This document shows, piece after piece, positions 17,446 through 26,390 of a stretch of DNA of 64,000 nt. Source of the stretch: Sporosarcina sp. P33 (GTDB taxonomy: Bacteria > Bacillota > Bacilli > Bacillales_A > Planococcaceae). The notes beneath the pieces were generated by a model. The model searched no databases. It was not told the DNA's origin and was given only the letters and a program-made list of their open reading frames with translations. The stretch is from the NCBI RefSeq assembly GCF_002077155.1, contig NZ_CP015027.1, forward strand, positions 2,024,501-2,088,500. The letters run 5' to 3'. Numbering within the stretch: the stretch's first letter is position 1; each line of letters begins with the position of its first letter. The position numbers were made by a program, and so were the translations under genes.

Positions 17446-17658
17446 TTATGGGTTTTCGCTGCGTGCTTCCGTATCGCTGAAATGCTCTTTTGCTTCCCCA
17501 ATTTTTTCTTGGGCAGCACCTTTTGCTTTGTCCAGCTTACCTTCAACTTGCATTTTTGTGTTATCTGTCAGATCGCCTACAGCGTCTTTAACGCTTCCTT
17601 TGGCTTTGTTAGCCATACCTTTTAGTTTATCTTCTGTACCGTGGTCTTTGTTATTCAT
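17446..17658 (-). CDS. csbD: CsbD family stress protein
   Basis: A 70-residue hydrophilic, helical protein with the family pattern EDKLKGMANKAKGSVKDAVG and a second alanine/lysine-rich half. CsbD is a sigma-B-dependent stress protein of unknown mechanism in Bacillus. The ATG follows GGAGGAG. A near-consensus sigma-B promoter lies 35-60 bp upstream. Confidence 0.94.
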   Translation of the reverse strand: MNNKDHGTEDKLKGMANKAKGSVKDAVGDLTDNTKMQVEGKLDKAKGAAQEKIGEAKEHFSDTEARSENP

Positions 17659-17691
17659 GTAATCTCCTCCGTTTCATTTGTTACTATATAA

Positions 17692-17716
17692 ATACCCATT
17701 TTGATCAGGAGAAAAC
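17692..17716 (-). promoter_or_regulatory. Sigma-B promoter of csbD
   Basis: On the minus strand: GTTTTC, 13 bp, GGGTAT. The -10 element is perfect and four of six -35 bases match GTTTAA. Position and gene family both fit sigma-B control. Confidence 0.75.
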
Positions 17717-17784
17717 CTTTGAACTAGTGACGGAATTATTACAGTTTCAAGTAACTTCTCTTTGATTAAAACTTACATAAAAAG

Positions 17785-17816
17785 AAAAAGCCGGAACCCT
17801 AAAGCTCCGGCTTTTT
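17785..17816 (-). terminator. Terminator of the 40-residue protein gene
   Basis: The hairpin AAAAAGCCGGA...TCCGGCTTTTT lies 25 bases downstream of the small gene on the minus strand, with a T run on that strand. Confidence 0.85.
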
Positions 17817-17840
17817 GGAGTGCATAACAAATGTCAGGCA

Positions 17841-17963
17841 TTACGGAGTACTGTTCTTCCCTGAAAGTTGACTAATCTGCTCCATCAGCTTTTCCCGTGA
17901 CTGCTTATTTCGCATGAGGTATAGTGCACCAAGTTCGACAGCTGTCATCGCCATTTTGTTCAT
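17841..17963 (-). CDS. Small hypothetical protein, 40 residues
   Basis: MNKMAMTAVELGALYLMRNK followed by a basic and serine-rich end. The first half could be one short amphipathic or membrane-associated helix. GGAGGTG is placed 7 bases before the ATG at 17963, and a good terminator follows, so it is a credible gene. The frame stays open far upstream, but that part overlaps the start of the divergent MFS gene and has no ribosome binding site. Function unknown. Confidence 0.65.
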   Translation of the reverse strand: MNKMAMTAVELGALYLMRNKQSREKLMEQISQLSGKNSTP

Positions 17964-18108
17964 TTGTCCAACACCTCCAAAAAGTAGGATGGCTTTTCGC
18001 GTAGATAATATACGGAAAATCTCAACATATGCATTACTAATTCCTGTTAAACCGCTTTCGTAGTGATATAATTTCATTATTCGTATTATTAGAACTGGAA
18101 GTGTCTTC

Positions 18109-19308
18109 ATGAATTTACAAGCAAAATCAACAATTGGCGAGCTGAGATTTTGGCGTATTGTTATAGGACTGGGCATTGCTTCAGTGCAGATCTTTGCGGC
18201 AATGTACGCGGTACAGCCTTTGCTGCCAATTTTAACAAAGCAATTTAATGTATCGGTATCCACTGCCAGTTTAGCTATGTCTGTCAATACAGTGGGTCTG
18301 ATTATCGGCTTAATCGTTCTCGGGTTTTATTCTGACAGGCTCGGCAGATCAAATTTTGTCAAAGTATCTGTATTGGCAACCGCACTTTTATTCATTCCTA
18401 TGTTATTGGCTCAGTCATTCACTGTCATTCTTGTGCTGCGTTTTGTACAAGGTTTTGCAATGGCTGGCGTGTTGGCTGCTGCCCTCGCGTATATCAATGA
18501 AGAGATTAATGAGCGGGTTGTGGGCGTGGCAACCGCGCTGTATATTTCATTTAACAGCACAGGCGGGATGATTGGCCGTATTGTAACGGGATATTTGGCA
18601 GAACGCTGGTCGTGGGAGCTGTCACTTCAGCTGTTGACGGTCACGGGTGTGGCGGTATTTGTCTTTCTGCTGTTTGTTTTGCCAAAGTCTGTTCATTTCG
18701 AGCCAAGTGTAGAGACGATGAAGAAAGACATGGAAGGTTTTGGCATTCACTTAAAGAATCCGGCATTGCTGATTGTTTTTGGGCTCGGCATTGTACTGCA
18801 GCTGAGCTTCACGGGCATGTGGACGTTTCTTCCATTCCATTTGACGGCTGCGCCATTCTTGCTGACGCTCGACGAAATATCATACATTTATTTTGCTTAT
18901 GCATTCGCAATAATCGGCTCACCGCTTGCCGGATCCATAGCCGGAAAAATATCGATGGATCAAGTCCGCTTTACAGGAGTCCTTCTGTTGGCGGCGGGCT
19001 GTCTGCTTACGATTTCGTCGAACTTACCGCTGATTGTTATCGGCTATTGCGCCATCTGTTTTGGCTTTTTCTCTGCCCATTCCTTAACGGCCGCATCTGT
19101 CAGTAAAGAAGCAACACATCACAAAGGAAGTGCTTCCAGCCTGTACCTCGTTTCTTATTATGTCGGTATGGCGGCAGGAAGTACGCTGGTGACCCCTCTT
19201 TGGCAGTTCGCAGGGTGGACCAGCCTTGCTGTGTTTTCGGCAGTTGTGCCTGTCGTCTATGTTCTGCTCATACGGTTACGGCGAAAAATACTGAGTAAAG
19301 CGCAGTAA
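18109..19308 (+). CDS. MFS transporter, YnfM/YybF type
   Basis: A 399-residue major facilitator with twelve predicted helices. The motif A region is GLIVLGFYSDRLGRSNFVKV between helices 2 and 3, and AALAYINEEI is in helix 4. It resembles the 12-helix drug-efflux subgroup around E. coli YnfM; substrate unknown. GGAAGTG precedes the ATG. It has its own terminator and no operon partner. Confidence 0.88.
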   Translation: MNLQAKSTIGELRFWRIVIGLGIASVQIFAAMYAVQPLLPILTKQFNVSVSTASLAMSVNTVGLIIGLIVLGFYSDRLGRSNFVKVSVLATALLFIPMLLAQSFTVILVLRFVQGFAMAGVLAAALAYINEEINERVVGVATALYISFNSTGGMIGRIVTGYLAERWSWELSLQLLTVTGVAVFVFLLFVLPKSVHFEPSVETMKKDMEGFGIHLKNPALLIVFGLGIVLQLSFTGMWTFLPFHLTAAPFLLTLDEISYIYFAYAFAIIGSPLAGSIAGKISMDQVRFTGVLLLAAGCLLTISSNLPLIVIGYCAICFGFFSAHSLTAASVSKEATHHKGSASSLYLVSYYVGMAAGSTLVTPLWQFAGWTSLAVFSAVVPVVYVLLIRLRRKILSKAQ

Positions 19309-19310
19309 AT

Positions 19311-19350
19311 AAAAATCAGGTGTCCGAGCGAACCCGGGCACCTGATTTGT
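19311..19350. terminator. Bidirectional terminator
   Basis: The hairpin AAATCAGGTGtCCG...CGGgCACCTGATTTG lies between the convergent MFS and DASS transporter genes. Confidence 0.88.
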
Positions 19351-19351
19351 T

Positions 19352-20956
19352 TTATCCTTTAAATACTTCCGGTATTGTCTGTAAATCGATTCCCCACAGT
19401 AAAGGGAGGAGGAAATAAATACAGAGCGTCACCAGCACAACTCCGACAATATTGAGCGCGAATCCGGCTTTTGCCATATCAGGAATCCGCAGATAACCTG
19501 ACCCGAAAACGACCGCGTTCGGCGGGGTGGCAACCGGCAGCATGAACGCACAAGATGCTGCTACACCTGCCGCGATCATCAATGCATACGGGTGGAACCC
19601 AAGAGCAAGTGCCAATGAAGCCATGATTGGGTACATCATGGAAGCTGTTGCTGTATTTGACGTGATCTCTGTCAGGAAAATGACCAGTGTCGCAACGATC
19701 AAAATAATGACAATGAGCGGAACACCTTTCAGTCCAATCAGCTGTGCTCCGATCCATTCAGACAGACCGCTGCTGACAAAACCGGCTGCGATGGCAAGCC
19801 CGCCTCCAAACAGAAGCAGGATACCCCATGGTAATTTTACTGCTGTATTCCAATCCAGCAAGTGATCGCCTTTTTTATTAACAGAAGGGATGATGAATAA
19901 AATCATAGCAAACGCAATCGCAATGACGCCGTCACTCAAGCCGTCAATAAACTTTGACAGGAAGAATGAACGCGTAATCCATGAAAAGGCAGCCAGGGCG
20001 AAGACGATGAAGACTATCACTTCTTCAATCGAAGGGCGTCCAAGCATTTTCTTTTCTTTATCGATGACTTCGCGTCCGCCCGGTAATGTCTTTACCGGTG
20101 ATTTATAGACAATCTTCACCAAATACCACCACGTAAGCAAAATGAATACCCAGGCAAATGGCACACCGAATAACATCCATTTGCCGAATGACAGCTCGAT
20201 GCCGTAAATTTTATTGATAGCACCGGCAAGCAATGTATTTGGCGGCGTACCGATCAATGTCGCAATCCCGCCCAGTGAAGCCGAATAGGCAATACCAAGC
20301 ATCAATGCTTTACCGAATCCAAAATTTTCTTTTGATGTGTCGATAGATGTATCATCCTTCAACGCGACAGTTACTTGTGTAATGATCGCCAGACCGATCG
20401 GCACCATCATCATGGCTGTTGCAGTATTGGAAATCCACATAGACAGAAATCCGGTCGCTACCATGAAACCGAGAACGATTTTGTCCATGTTTGTTCCGAT
20501 GGCAGAAATAATTGTCAGTGCAATCCGACGGTGCAAATTCCATTTCTCCAAGGCAAGTGCAATCATAAATCCGCCCATAAATAAGAAAACCGTTTCATCG
20601 CCATAAGAAGACGCCGTATCCTTCATTTCCAGCCCGCCTGTCAGCGGAAACAGTATGAGCGGCAGCAGTGAAGCAACCGGAATCGGAATGGCTTCCGTAA
20701 TCCACCACACTGCAATCCATACGGTACTGGCTAAAATAGCGATACCCGCCGCAGACAAGTCGGCAGGTTTGAAGAACAGTAAAATCAGGGAAAAGAGTAA
20801 CGGTCCCAGCAGCAGCCCAATGAGCTGTGTAGCTGAATAACTGCGGGAGTCTCTTCCCCCTCCTTCATGATTCACGCCAATCTTTTTTCCGCCCTGTCCG
20901 CCCTTTACCATTTCGGAAGAATCAGGTGCAGTGAAAAAGCGGAAGACATCTTTCAC
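19352..20956 (-). CDS. DASS/SLC13 sodium:dicarboxylate symporter
   Basis: A 534-residue sodium-coupled anion transporter, probably for C4-dicarboxylates or a related anion such as sulfate. It has the two SNT motifs that bind sodium and substrate (MWISNTATAMMM and TEITSNTATASMM) and the family phrase LIGTPPN, repeated later as ATPPNAV. Eleven or more membrane helices are predicted. The first 43 residues are hydrophilic and unusually glycine-rich; the GTG at 20956 lacks a clear ribosome binding site, so the real start may be a downstream ATG (M16) or GTG (about residue 28). Confidence 0.9.
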   Translation of the reverse strand: MKDVFRFFTAPDSSEMVKGGQGGKKIGVNHEGGGRDSRSYSATQLIGLLLGPLLFSLILLFFKPADLSAAGIAILASTVWIAVWWITEAIPIPVASLLPLILFPLTGGLEMKDTASSYGDETVFLFMGGFMIALALEKWNLHRRIALTIISAIGTNMDKIVLGFMVATGFLSMWISNTATAMMMVPIGLAIITQVTVALKDDTSIDTSKENFGFGKALMLGIAYSASLGGIATLIGTPPNTLLAGAINKIYGIELSFGKWMLFGVPFAWVFILLTWWYLVKIVYKSPVKTLPGGREVIDKEKKMLGRPSIEEVIVFIVFALAAFSWITRSFFLSKFIDGLSDGVIAIAFAMILFIIPSVNKKGDHLLDWNTAVKLPWGILLLFGGGLAIAAGFVSSGLSEWIGAQLIGLKGVPLIVIILIVATLVIFLTEITSNTATASMMYPIMASLALALGFHPYALMIAAGVAASCAFMLPVATPPNAVVFGSGYLRIPDMAKAGFALNIVGVVLVTLCIYFLLPLLWGIDLQTIPEVFKG

Positions 20957-21188
20957 CTGATCATGTAATGACCATAGACGATTCCAAGTCTGTTGTCACA
21001 TTAAGATCCCTTCGTTTCTACGTTGTATTTCTTGAAGAATAGATATTCTTTCCAAGACAGAACCATTTTACCGAGTAAATACGGCCAGGACAAGAGGAAT
21101 TGAGATTTTTTCGCATAGTTAGACAATTATTGTTACAATACAGTGTAAAATTCTCGAATTATTGTATATCAAACGGCTAATGGAAATT

Positions 21189-21217
21189 TCGACACGGACG
21201 GCTCAACCGCGTATAAT
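21189..21217 (+). promoter_or_regulatory. Sigma-A promoter of the AI-2E family gene
   Basis: TCGACA, 17 bp, TATAAT: five of six and six of six consensus bases at ideal spacing, 42 bp before the start codon. The rest of the 20957-21258 interval shows only AT-rich sequence and the small palindrome ACAATTATTGT. Confidence 0.75.
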
Positions 21218-21258
21218 AACAATAACCGTGTATAGTTAAAAAGAGGGGAAGTGAGCAT

Positions 21259-22338
21259 TTGACGAAAAAGGTATGGTTCCAGACAGGAATTGGTATATTG
21301 CTGGCACTGCTGATCACGAAATACTTTTTAGAAGTAAATTATATTTTTAGGCCTGTTGGCGTCATTTTACAAACTATTATTCTGCCTTTGATTTTCGGGG
21401 GCTTACTTTTTTACATGACAGTTCCTATTCAGAAGTTTTTAGAGAAAAAGGGACTGCCAAGATGGGGAAGTATCATAACAGTTATCTTGATTTTGGTGGC
21501 AGTTGTTTGGATTTTAATCGCAATTATTGGCCCGATTATATCGAAAGAAGTGAATAATCTCGTAGATAATGGGCCTGCGCTTACCAAACAGCTCGAACAG
21601 CTGAAAAACGAAGCGCTGAATCAGAAGGATAATTTGCCGGATGGCTTACAGGACTCGCTGAATTCAGCATTTGAATCTGTACAAACCTTTGCGGTGAAGT
21701 TCGGCAAATGGTTCGTGCAATTTGTTCAGTCATTTGTACAGGCAGTCGTTTTACTTTTACTGGTTCCGTTTTTCTTCTTCTTTATGCTGAAGGATCATGA
21801 AAAGTTCGCGCCAAAAATCTATAATCTGTTCTCGGGAAAACGCCGTTTATGGATCAAGAAGACATTGGAAGATATTGATCAGGTATTGCGCTCTTACATT
21901 CAGGGTCAATTGCTGATCAGTGCTATTCTAGCGAGCATTATCTTAATAGGTTATTGGATTATCGGGCTGGAATACGCATTGCTGCTGGCTATTCTCGCGC
22001 TCTTTATGAACCTCATACCGTTCATCGGGCCGTGGATTGCCGTAGCGCCTGCTTTGCTTATTGGGTATCTGCAAGATCCGAAGCTAGTTATTTGGGTAGG
22101 TGTCGTTACTTTGGTCGCACAGCAAATAGACAGTAACCTCATCACACCGAACGTAATGGGAAAATCACTTGACATACATCCGCTGACTGTTATTACGGTC
22201 TTGCTCGTAGCGGGAAGTCTGGCCGGATTCCTGGGTATTTTAGTTGCCGTGCCTGCCTATGCAGTCGGTAAAGTGATTGTGCAGAACATTTATGAAATGC
22301 GGAGGGAAATTCAACGGGCCGCGACGAAGGAAGTATAG
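21259..22338 (+). CDS. AI-2E family (PerM/YtvI-like) membrane protein
   Basis: A 359-residue protein with paired N-terminal helices, an extracytoplasmic segment (about 95-150) and the C-terminal cluster of helices characteristic of the family (LYALLLAILALFMNLIPFIGP region and the ending LVAVPAYAVGKVI). Family members include the autoinducer-2 exporter TqsA and cation/proton antiporters in Bacilli, so substrate cannot be assigned. The TTG start at 21259 has GAGGGGAAG upstream. A terminator follows. Confidence 0.9.
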   Translation: MTKKVWFQTGIGILLALLITKYFLEVNYIFRPVGVILQTIILPLIFGGLLFYMTVPIQKFLEKKGLPRWGSIITVILILVAVVWILIAIIGPIISKEVNNLVDNGPALTKQLEQLKNEALNQKDNLPDGLQDSLNSAFESVQTFAVKFGKWFVQFVQSFVQAVVLLLLVPFFFFFMLKDHEKFAPKIYNLFSGKRRLWIKKTLEDIDQVLRSYIQGQLLISAILASIILIGYWIIGLEYALLLAILALFMNLIPFIGPWIAVAPALLIGYLQDPKLVIWVGVVTLVAQQIDSNLITPNVMGKSLDIHPLTVITVLLVAGSLAGFLGILVAVPAYAVGKVIVQNIYEMRREIQRAATKEV

Positions 22339-22346
22339 CGCGGGTG

Positions 22347-22376
22347 CCTCTCAGTTTTTGGACTGGGAGGTTTTTT
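22347..22376 (+). terminator. Terminator of the AI-2E family gene
   Basis: The hairpin CCTCtCAGT...ACTGgGAGG is followed by six T residues, 9 bases after the stop codon. Confidence 0.85.
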
Positions 22377-22431
22377 AACGGATAAATAAAAGCAAAATGC
22401 ACATCCTAACAAAAAAGAAAGGGTGTAGCAG

Positions 22432-22713
22432 ATGCTGACGGAATTCCCTGTAATCCATACAAATGTGTGGGATGCTATGTGGGCAGTGCCGGTCGTACTG
22501 GCAGCAGTATTACTGGCAAAATGGTTGTTCAAGGTGCGTCCTACCTGGCTTTCTACAGTAGCTACCGTAGTTGCACTCGGCTTGTCCATATTCATCAGTC
22601 ATCCGAAAAATTTATCTGCAGGAATCTTTATGGGGTTTTTCTACAGCGGGGCGGCAATGGGTGTGATCTATTCAACCAAACAATCATTTCTTGCTTATCG
22701 CAGCAAACAATAA
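22432..22713 (+). CDS. Small membrane protein, unknown function
   Basis: A 93-residue protein with three predicted helices (about 15-33, 40-57, 62-82) and a basic end. I recognise no family. AGAAAGGGTG upstream of the ATG and a strong terminator downstream support a real gene. It lies between the AI-2E family gene and the convergent iron-sulfur reductase gene. Confidence 0.75.
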   Translation: MLTEFPVIHTNVWDAMWAVPVVLAAVLLAKWLFKVRPTWLSTVATVVALGLSIFISHPKNLSAGIFMGFFYSGAAMGVIYSTKQSFLAYRSKQ

Positions 22714-22753
22714 ACAGGCCTTCGCATTCAATGCGGACGGGCCTGTTTATTTT
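22712..22753. terminator. Bidirectional terminator
   Basis: The hairpin AAACAGGCC...CGCATTcaATGCG...GGGCCTGTTT is followed by a T-rich tail and lies between convergent genes. Confidence 0.88.
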
Positions 22754-23460
22754 TAGTCTATTGGACAAAAACCACAGCGCATTAGGCCTGGAACGTCTTT
22801 TGAGAAGCAGCAGGTTTTGCGCACAGTGGTATTCAGTAAAGCAGATGGTTCCGAACCGTTCAAATAACCCGCAAAGCGCGAGTGATTGGCGATGCCTGTC
22901 CATATGGTGTCGTCTTTTAGTGTGTTCAAATCATCCCTCGCTTCCATTTCCGTAGCCGGATCAGACAACAGCACATGGTATTGCCATAGCCAGAATCCAA
23001 AGATATTTTCCCACAAGGTGAGCGGAGAAACGGGGGCAGCTGTGCGCAAAGACGTGATCGCGGCATGTGCATCATTCAGCAAACGCTTAATATGTGCCTG
23101 CCGTTCCCCGTCATCGACCATTTCCCAGTCGTCTGCATCTGCAAAAGTACTAATTGTCCTGTTTCCGAATTCCTCCAATGCACCGAAATGAAGGTTTTCC
23201 GGTGAGCCGTTCCATATTTCATCATAAGCCGCCAGATTATAGAGCTGCATGGCGAAGAACATGCCCAGCCGCCGCATGAAATAGGAAGCGGCCACTACTT
23301 CATTCGGACTCTGGCTGACAGTCTGTGCGACTTGTACCACGTTTTGTATCTTAGAAAGGTCCAGAACGTCTGAGAGCGTGAAAACGGGGTGTTCAGGTGT
23401 TGTCAGATAGATACTGTAACTATTCAATTCTCTGATTTGATCTGCTGTAAGTGTAGTCAT
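22753..23460 (-). CDS. FhuF-type siderophore-iron reductase, 2Fe-2S
   Basis: A 235-residue protein that ends with the FhuF cluster motif C-C-x10-C-x2-C (CCFSKDVPGLMRCGFC), which binds a 2Fe-2S centre. FhuF-type proteins reduce ferric siderophores in the cytoplasm to release iron. The frame stays open upstream, but the ATG at 23460 is the natural start: a near-consensus sigma-A promoter ends only 6 bases before it, implying a leaderless or nearly leaderless message. No Shine-Dalgarno sequence precedes it. No Fur box was recognised. The ABC importer operon on the other side starts 107 bp away. Confidence 0.82.
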   Translation of the reverse strand: MTTLTADQIRELNSYSIYLTTPEHPVFTLSDVLDLSKIQNVVQVAQTVSQSPNEVVAASYFMRRLGMFFAMQLYNLAAYDEIWNGSPENLHFGALEEFGNRTISTFADADDWEMVDDGERQAHIKRLLNDAHAAITSLRTAAPVSPLTLWENIFGFWLWQYHVLLSDPATEMEARDDLNTLKDDTIWTGIANHSRFAGYLNGSEPSALLNTTVRKTCCFSKDVPGLMRCGFCPID

Positions 23461-23466
23461 AGTTTC

Positions 23467-23495
23467 AGTATAGTCAAACAGGCACTTGGAAACAA
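23467..23495 (-). promoter_or_regulatory. Sigma-A promoter of the FhuF-type gene
   Basis: On the minus strand: TTGTTT, 17 bp, TATACT. The -10 element ends 6 bases before the ATG, so transcription would begin at or next to the start codon. Confidence 0.65.
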
Positions 23496-23567
23496 CCGGC
23501 ATGCGGCAGAAGCCCAACCAATTTACTAGGCCTTTACATACTATAGGCAGTGAAGAGGTGGTGAAGA

Positions 23568-24386
23568 GTGGAAACTCAACAATTGGCCCGTGATGAGTCA
23601 TTTGAGGTGGAACAGAGGGAATGGAAGCGGCGTCAGCGCAAGGAGCGCGGCAAGCAGCTGCTGACGATTGTGTCCCCCATTTTTCTGCTGGTGCTGTGGG
23701 AAGTGCTGTCCAGAACAGGTGTCTTAGACATTCGATTTTTCCCTCCGCCCAGTACGATTGTGCAAACCTTTTTCGACATGATTGCGAGCGGTATGATGGC
23801 GAAGCACGTAGGCGTATCACTGTATCGGATTTTCATCGGATTTTTGGCGGGTGTCATTCCCGGTGTAATTATTGGTTTGCTGATGGGATTGTATTCGCCG
23901 ATTCGGCATTTCGTACAGCCGATTGTCATGGCACTTATGCCGATTCCAACTTTGGCATTATTGCCGATTATTATTATTTTATTCGGTATTGGGGATCTGT
24001 CGAAAGTAGTGACGATTGCGGGAAGTGTGTTTTTCCCGGTAGTGATTAATACGGCAGCCGGTGTGCTCAATATTGATAAAATTTATCTGGATGTCGCCAA
24101 TAACTACCAGACAAACCGGTGGAATTTCTTCTTTAAAATTGCTCTTCCAGGTGCATTGCCCGTCATGCTGGAAGGGATTCAGATGGGGCAGGCGATTGCG
24201 CTGCTGACCATTGTCGCGGCAGAGATGATGGGGGCCACTTCCGGAATCGGTTATTTAATCTGGACGTCATACAAGGCCTTTTTATTGCCTGAAATGTACG
24301 TCGGCTTAATTCTTATCTCGTTTTTTGGTTATTTATTTTCTATTATGCTGCGCGCGCTTCAAAATAAGTTACTGCCTTGGAGGTGA
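23568..24386 (+). CDS. NitT/TauT-type ABC importer permease
   Basis: A 272-residue permease of the SsuC/TauC/ThiX type with six predicted helices. The cytoplasmic coupling loop is in the segment YQTNRWNFFFKIALPGALPV, where most relatives have an EAA-like loop before LPGA. It opens a three-gene operon with an ATPase and a lipoprotein. The GTG at 23568 has GAGGTGGTG upstream. Substrates in this family include sulfonates, taurine, nitrate and thiamine precursors; nothing in the sequence decides among them. Confidence 0.9.
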   Translation: METQQLARDESFEVEQREWKRRQRKERGKQLLTIVSPIFLLVLWEVLSRTGVLDIRFFPPPSTIVQTFFDMIASGMMAKHVGVSLYRIFIGFLAGVIPGVIIGLLMGLYSPIRHFVQPIVMALMPIPTLALLPIIIILFGIGDLSKVVTIAGSVFFPVVINTAAGVLNIDKIYLDVANNYQTNRWNFFFKIALPGALPVMLEGIQMGQAIALLTIVAAEMMGATSGIGYLIWTSYKAFLLPEMYVGLILISFFGYLFSIMLRALQNKLLPWR

Positions 24387-24391
24387 AAGAA

Positions 24392-25171
24392 ATGGAGGGG
24401 ACGCCAAAAATTACGGTGGATGGTCTGATGAAAGCTTTTTATAAGAAGCAGGGCAGTGTGGTGGCGCTTGAGAATATTTCCATGACAGTGCAAGAAGGCG
24501 AGTTTGTTTGTCTGGTCGGACCGAGCGGGTGCGGTAAGACGACCTTGCTGCGTATTTTGGCTGGGCTGGAACAGCCGAGTGTCGGCAGTTTTACGATTGC
24601 GACAGAGAATGAGGACCGCCCTTTGCAGTCGATGGTGTTTCAGGAGCGCGGTGTTATTCCGTGGCTGACTGTCCGGGAAAATGTGGCGTTCGGACTGAAG
24701 ATGCGCAACTTGCCGAAAGCATTTATTGACGAGCGTACGGACTTTTATTTGAAAAAGACAGGATTAGAGCGTTTTTCTTCACTGTATCCGAAAGAATTAT
24801 CCGGCGGAATGAAGCAGAGGGTAAGTATTGCGCGGGCATTCGCAAATGATCCGGAGATTCTGCTGATGGATGAACCGTTTGGGGCGCTGGATGAACAAAA
24901 TCGATTCATTTTACAGGAAGAGCTATTAAGCATTTGGGCAGAGACGAAGAAGACGGTGCTGTTCATTACACACAGTATCGATGAAGCGTTGCTGCTGAGT
25001 GACCGGATATTATTAATGGGAGCACAGCCAGGGAAAATTATAGAGGAGATTATCATCGACAAGCCGCGGCCGCGTCAAATTGAAGATATCCGCAAAGATC
25101 CCGAAATGGCGGCGAAATTTATTGAAATCTGGCATCATCTGCAAGAAGAAGTACTGAAATCTAGGGAGTAA
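24392..25171 (+). CDS. NitT/TauT-type ABC importer ATPase
   Basis: A 259-residue ATPase with Walker A GPSGCGKTTLLRIL, signature LSGGMKQR and Walker B ILLMDEPFGALD, plus the family H-loop THSIDEALLL. It pairs with the adjacent permease. The ATG at 24392 follows GGAGGTG; this site lies in the last codons of the permease gene, so only 5 bases separate the two. A TTG five codons earlier is in frame but badly placed. Confidence 0.92.
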   Translation: MEGTPKITVDGLMKAFYKKQGSVVALENISMTVQEGEFVCLVGPSGCGKTTLLRILAGLEQPSVGSFTIATENEDRPLQSMVFQERGVIPWLTVRENVAFGLKMRNLPKAFIDERTDFYLKKTGLERFSSLYPKELSGGMKQRVSIARAFANDPEILLMDEPFGALDEQNRFILQEELLSIWAETKKTVLFITHSIDEALLLSDRILLMGAQPGKIIEEIIIDKPRPRQIEDIRKDPEMAAKFIEIWHHLQEEVLKSRE

Positions 25172-25191
25172 ATGATAAAAGGAGAGATGAC

Positions 25192-26274
25192 GTGGGGAAG
25201 TGGATGAAAAAAGCGGGCTTGTTCAGTGTGTTATCAATTGTTCTGATGATGGGTGCTTGTTCACCGAAAGAAGTAGTGAAGCCTGTAACGGGCAATGAAA
25301 AACCGGCGTCGGGTGATCTGGCTCCCCTCGAGAAGCAGGCGAAAGTATTTATTGCGGAAGACGGGGCGGCTTCCGGAGCGGGCTTCTATATTGCTAAAGA
25401 AAAAGGTTATTTTGAAGACTATAATATACGTGTCGACTTCGCAGATTTTGCGAACAGCGATGATATGCTACCGGCACTGGCGGCGGGAGAAGTGGATATT
25501 GCGGGCGGTGTTTCCACTGCATCTTTCTTTAACGCCATTGCACAAGGAATAGATGTCCGGATTATTGCAGATAAAGGCCACAACATGCCGGGTAAATCCT
25601 ACTTCAGCTTCGTCATCGGTAATCACATGAAAGATCAGATTAAAGAATACAGTGACTTCAAAGGGAAGAAAATTGCCGTCTCATCCCGAAACTCGATAGA
25701 CGGCTACATTTACCAAGAAATGCTGAAGCACGCGGGCCTAACAGAAGACGATGTAGAATATGTTCATATAGCTGACTTCGGTGCGATGCTTGGAGCGGTG
25801 GATTCAGGAACTGTCGATGCTGCACTGAATATCGAGCCGCTTATTGCGCAGGGAATCAGTAAAGGTTTCCACGTACGATTTGGAGACACAACCGATTATG
25901 CGCCTGAATCACAGATTGCGATGGTATTGGCTTCACCGCAGTTCATGGCGAATAAAGATTTATCACTGCGCTTCATGGCTGCCTATCTGAAGGGCGTGCG
26001 TGACTATAATGATGCGTTCTTTAAGAACAAAGATAAACAAGAAATCATCGATATTATGGTGAAACATACGGCACTGAAAGATCCTGAACTGTGGGAAAGA
26101 GTTTTTGTTACGGGACTTGATCCAAACGGCAAAATGTTCATTGACGATATCAAGAAGCAATATGAAACGTATAAAGCAAACGGAGCAATCCGCGGGGAAA
26201 TTGATTTCGATAAATCGGTCGATCCGTCACTTGTAGAGCGCACCATTAAAGAAATCGGTCTGTATGAAGAATAA
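25192..26274 (+). CDS. NitT/TauT-type ABC importer substrate-binding lipoprotein
   Basis: A 360-residue lipoprotein with a signal peptide and lipobox MGAC, then an SsuA/NMT1-like periplasmic-binding fold (FIAEDGAASGAGFYIAKEKG at the start of the mature domain). It delivers the unknown solute to the two upstream-encoded components. The GTG at 25192 has AAGGAGAG upstream. It is the last gene of the operon and is followed by a terminator. Sulfonate, thiamine-pyrimidine and other aromatic or heterocyclic ligands are all possible. Confidence 0.9.
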   Translation: MGKWMKKAGLFSVLSIVLMMGACSPKEVVKPVTGNEKPASGDLAPLEKQAKVFIAEDGAASGAGFYIAKEKGYFEDYNIRVDFADFANSDDMLPALAAGEVDIAGGVSTASFFNAIAQGIDVRIIADKGHNMPGKSYFSFVIGNHMKDQIKEYSDFKGKKIAVSSRNSIDGYIYQEMLKHAGLTEDDVEYVHIADFGAMLGAVDSGTVDAALNIEPLIAQGISKGFHVRFGDTTDYAPESQIAMVLASPQFMANKDLSLRFMAAYLKGVRDYNDAFFKNKDKQEIIDIMVKHTALKDPELWERVFVTGLDPNGKMFIDDIKKQYETYKANGAIRGEIDFDKSVDPSLVERTIKEIGLYEE

Positions 26275-26280
26275 CACTCA

Positions 26281-26316
26281 GTTCCTGCTTCGATGGTGAA
26301 GCAGGAGCTTTTTTTG
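26281..26316 (+). terminator. Terminator of the ABC importer operon
   Basis: The hairpin TCCTGCTTC...GAAGCAGGA is followed by AGC and seven T residues, 8 bases after the stop. Confidence 0.9.
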
Positions 26317-26390
26317 TTATCGAAATATTGTGAGGTTACTGTATTTGACAAGAATTTCATGCTAAACTAATACGACTGATTAGCGGAAGC

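Noticed and set aside
17964-18287. Extension of the 40-residue protein gene to 148 residues
   Set aside because: It overlaps the start of the MFS gene and has no start signal; GGAGGTG marks the short form.
23461-23820. 120-codon N-terminal extension of the FhuF-type protein
   Set aside because: It runs through the promoter and the divergent importer gene; composition is unlike protein.
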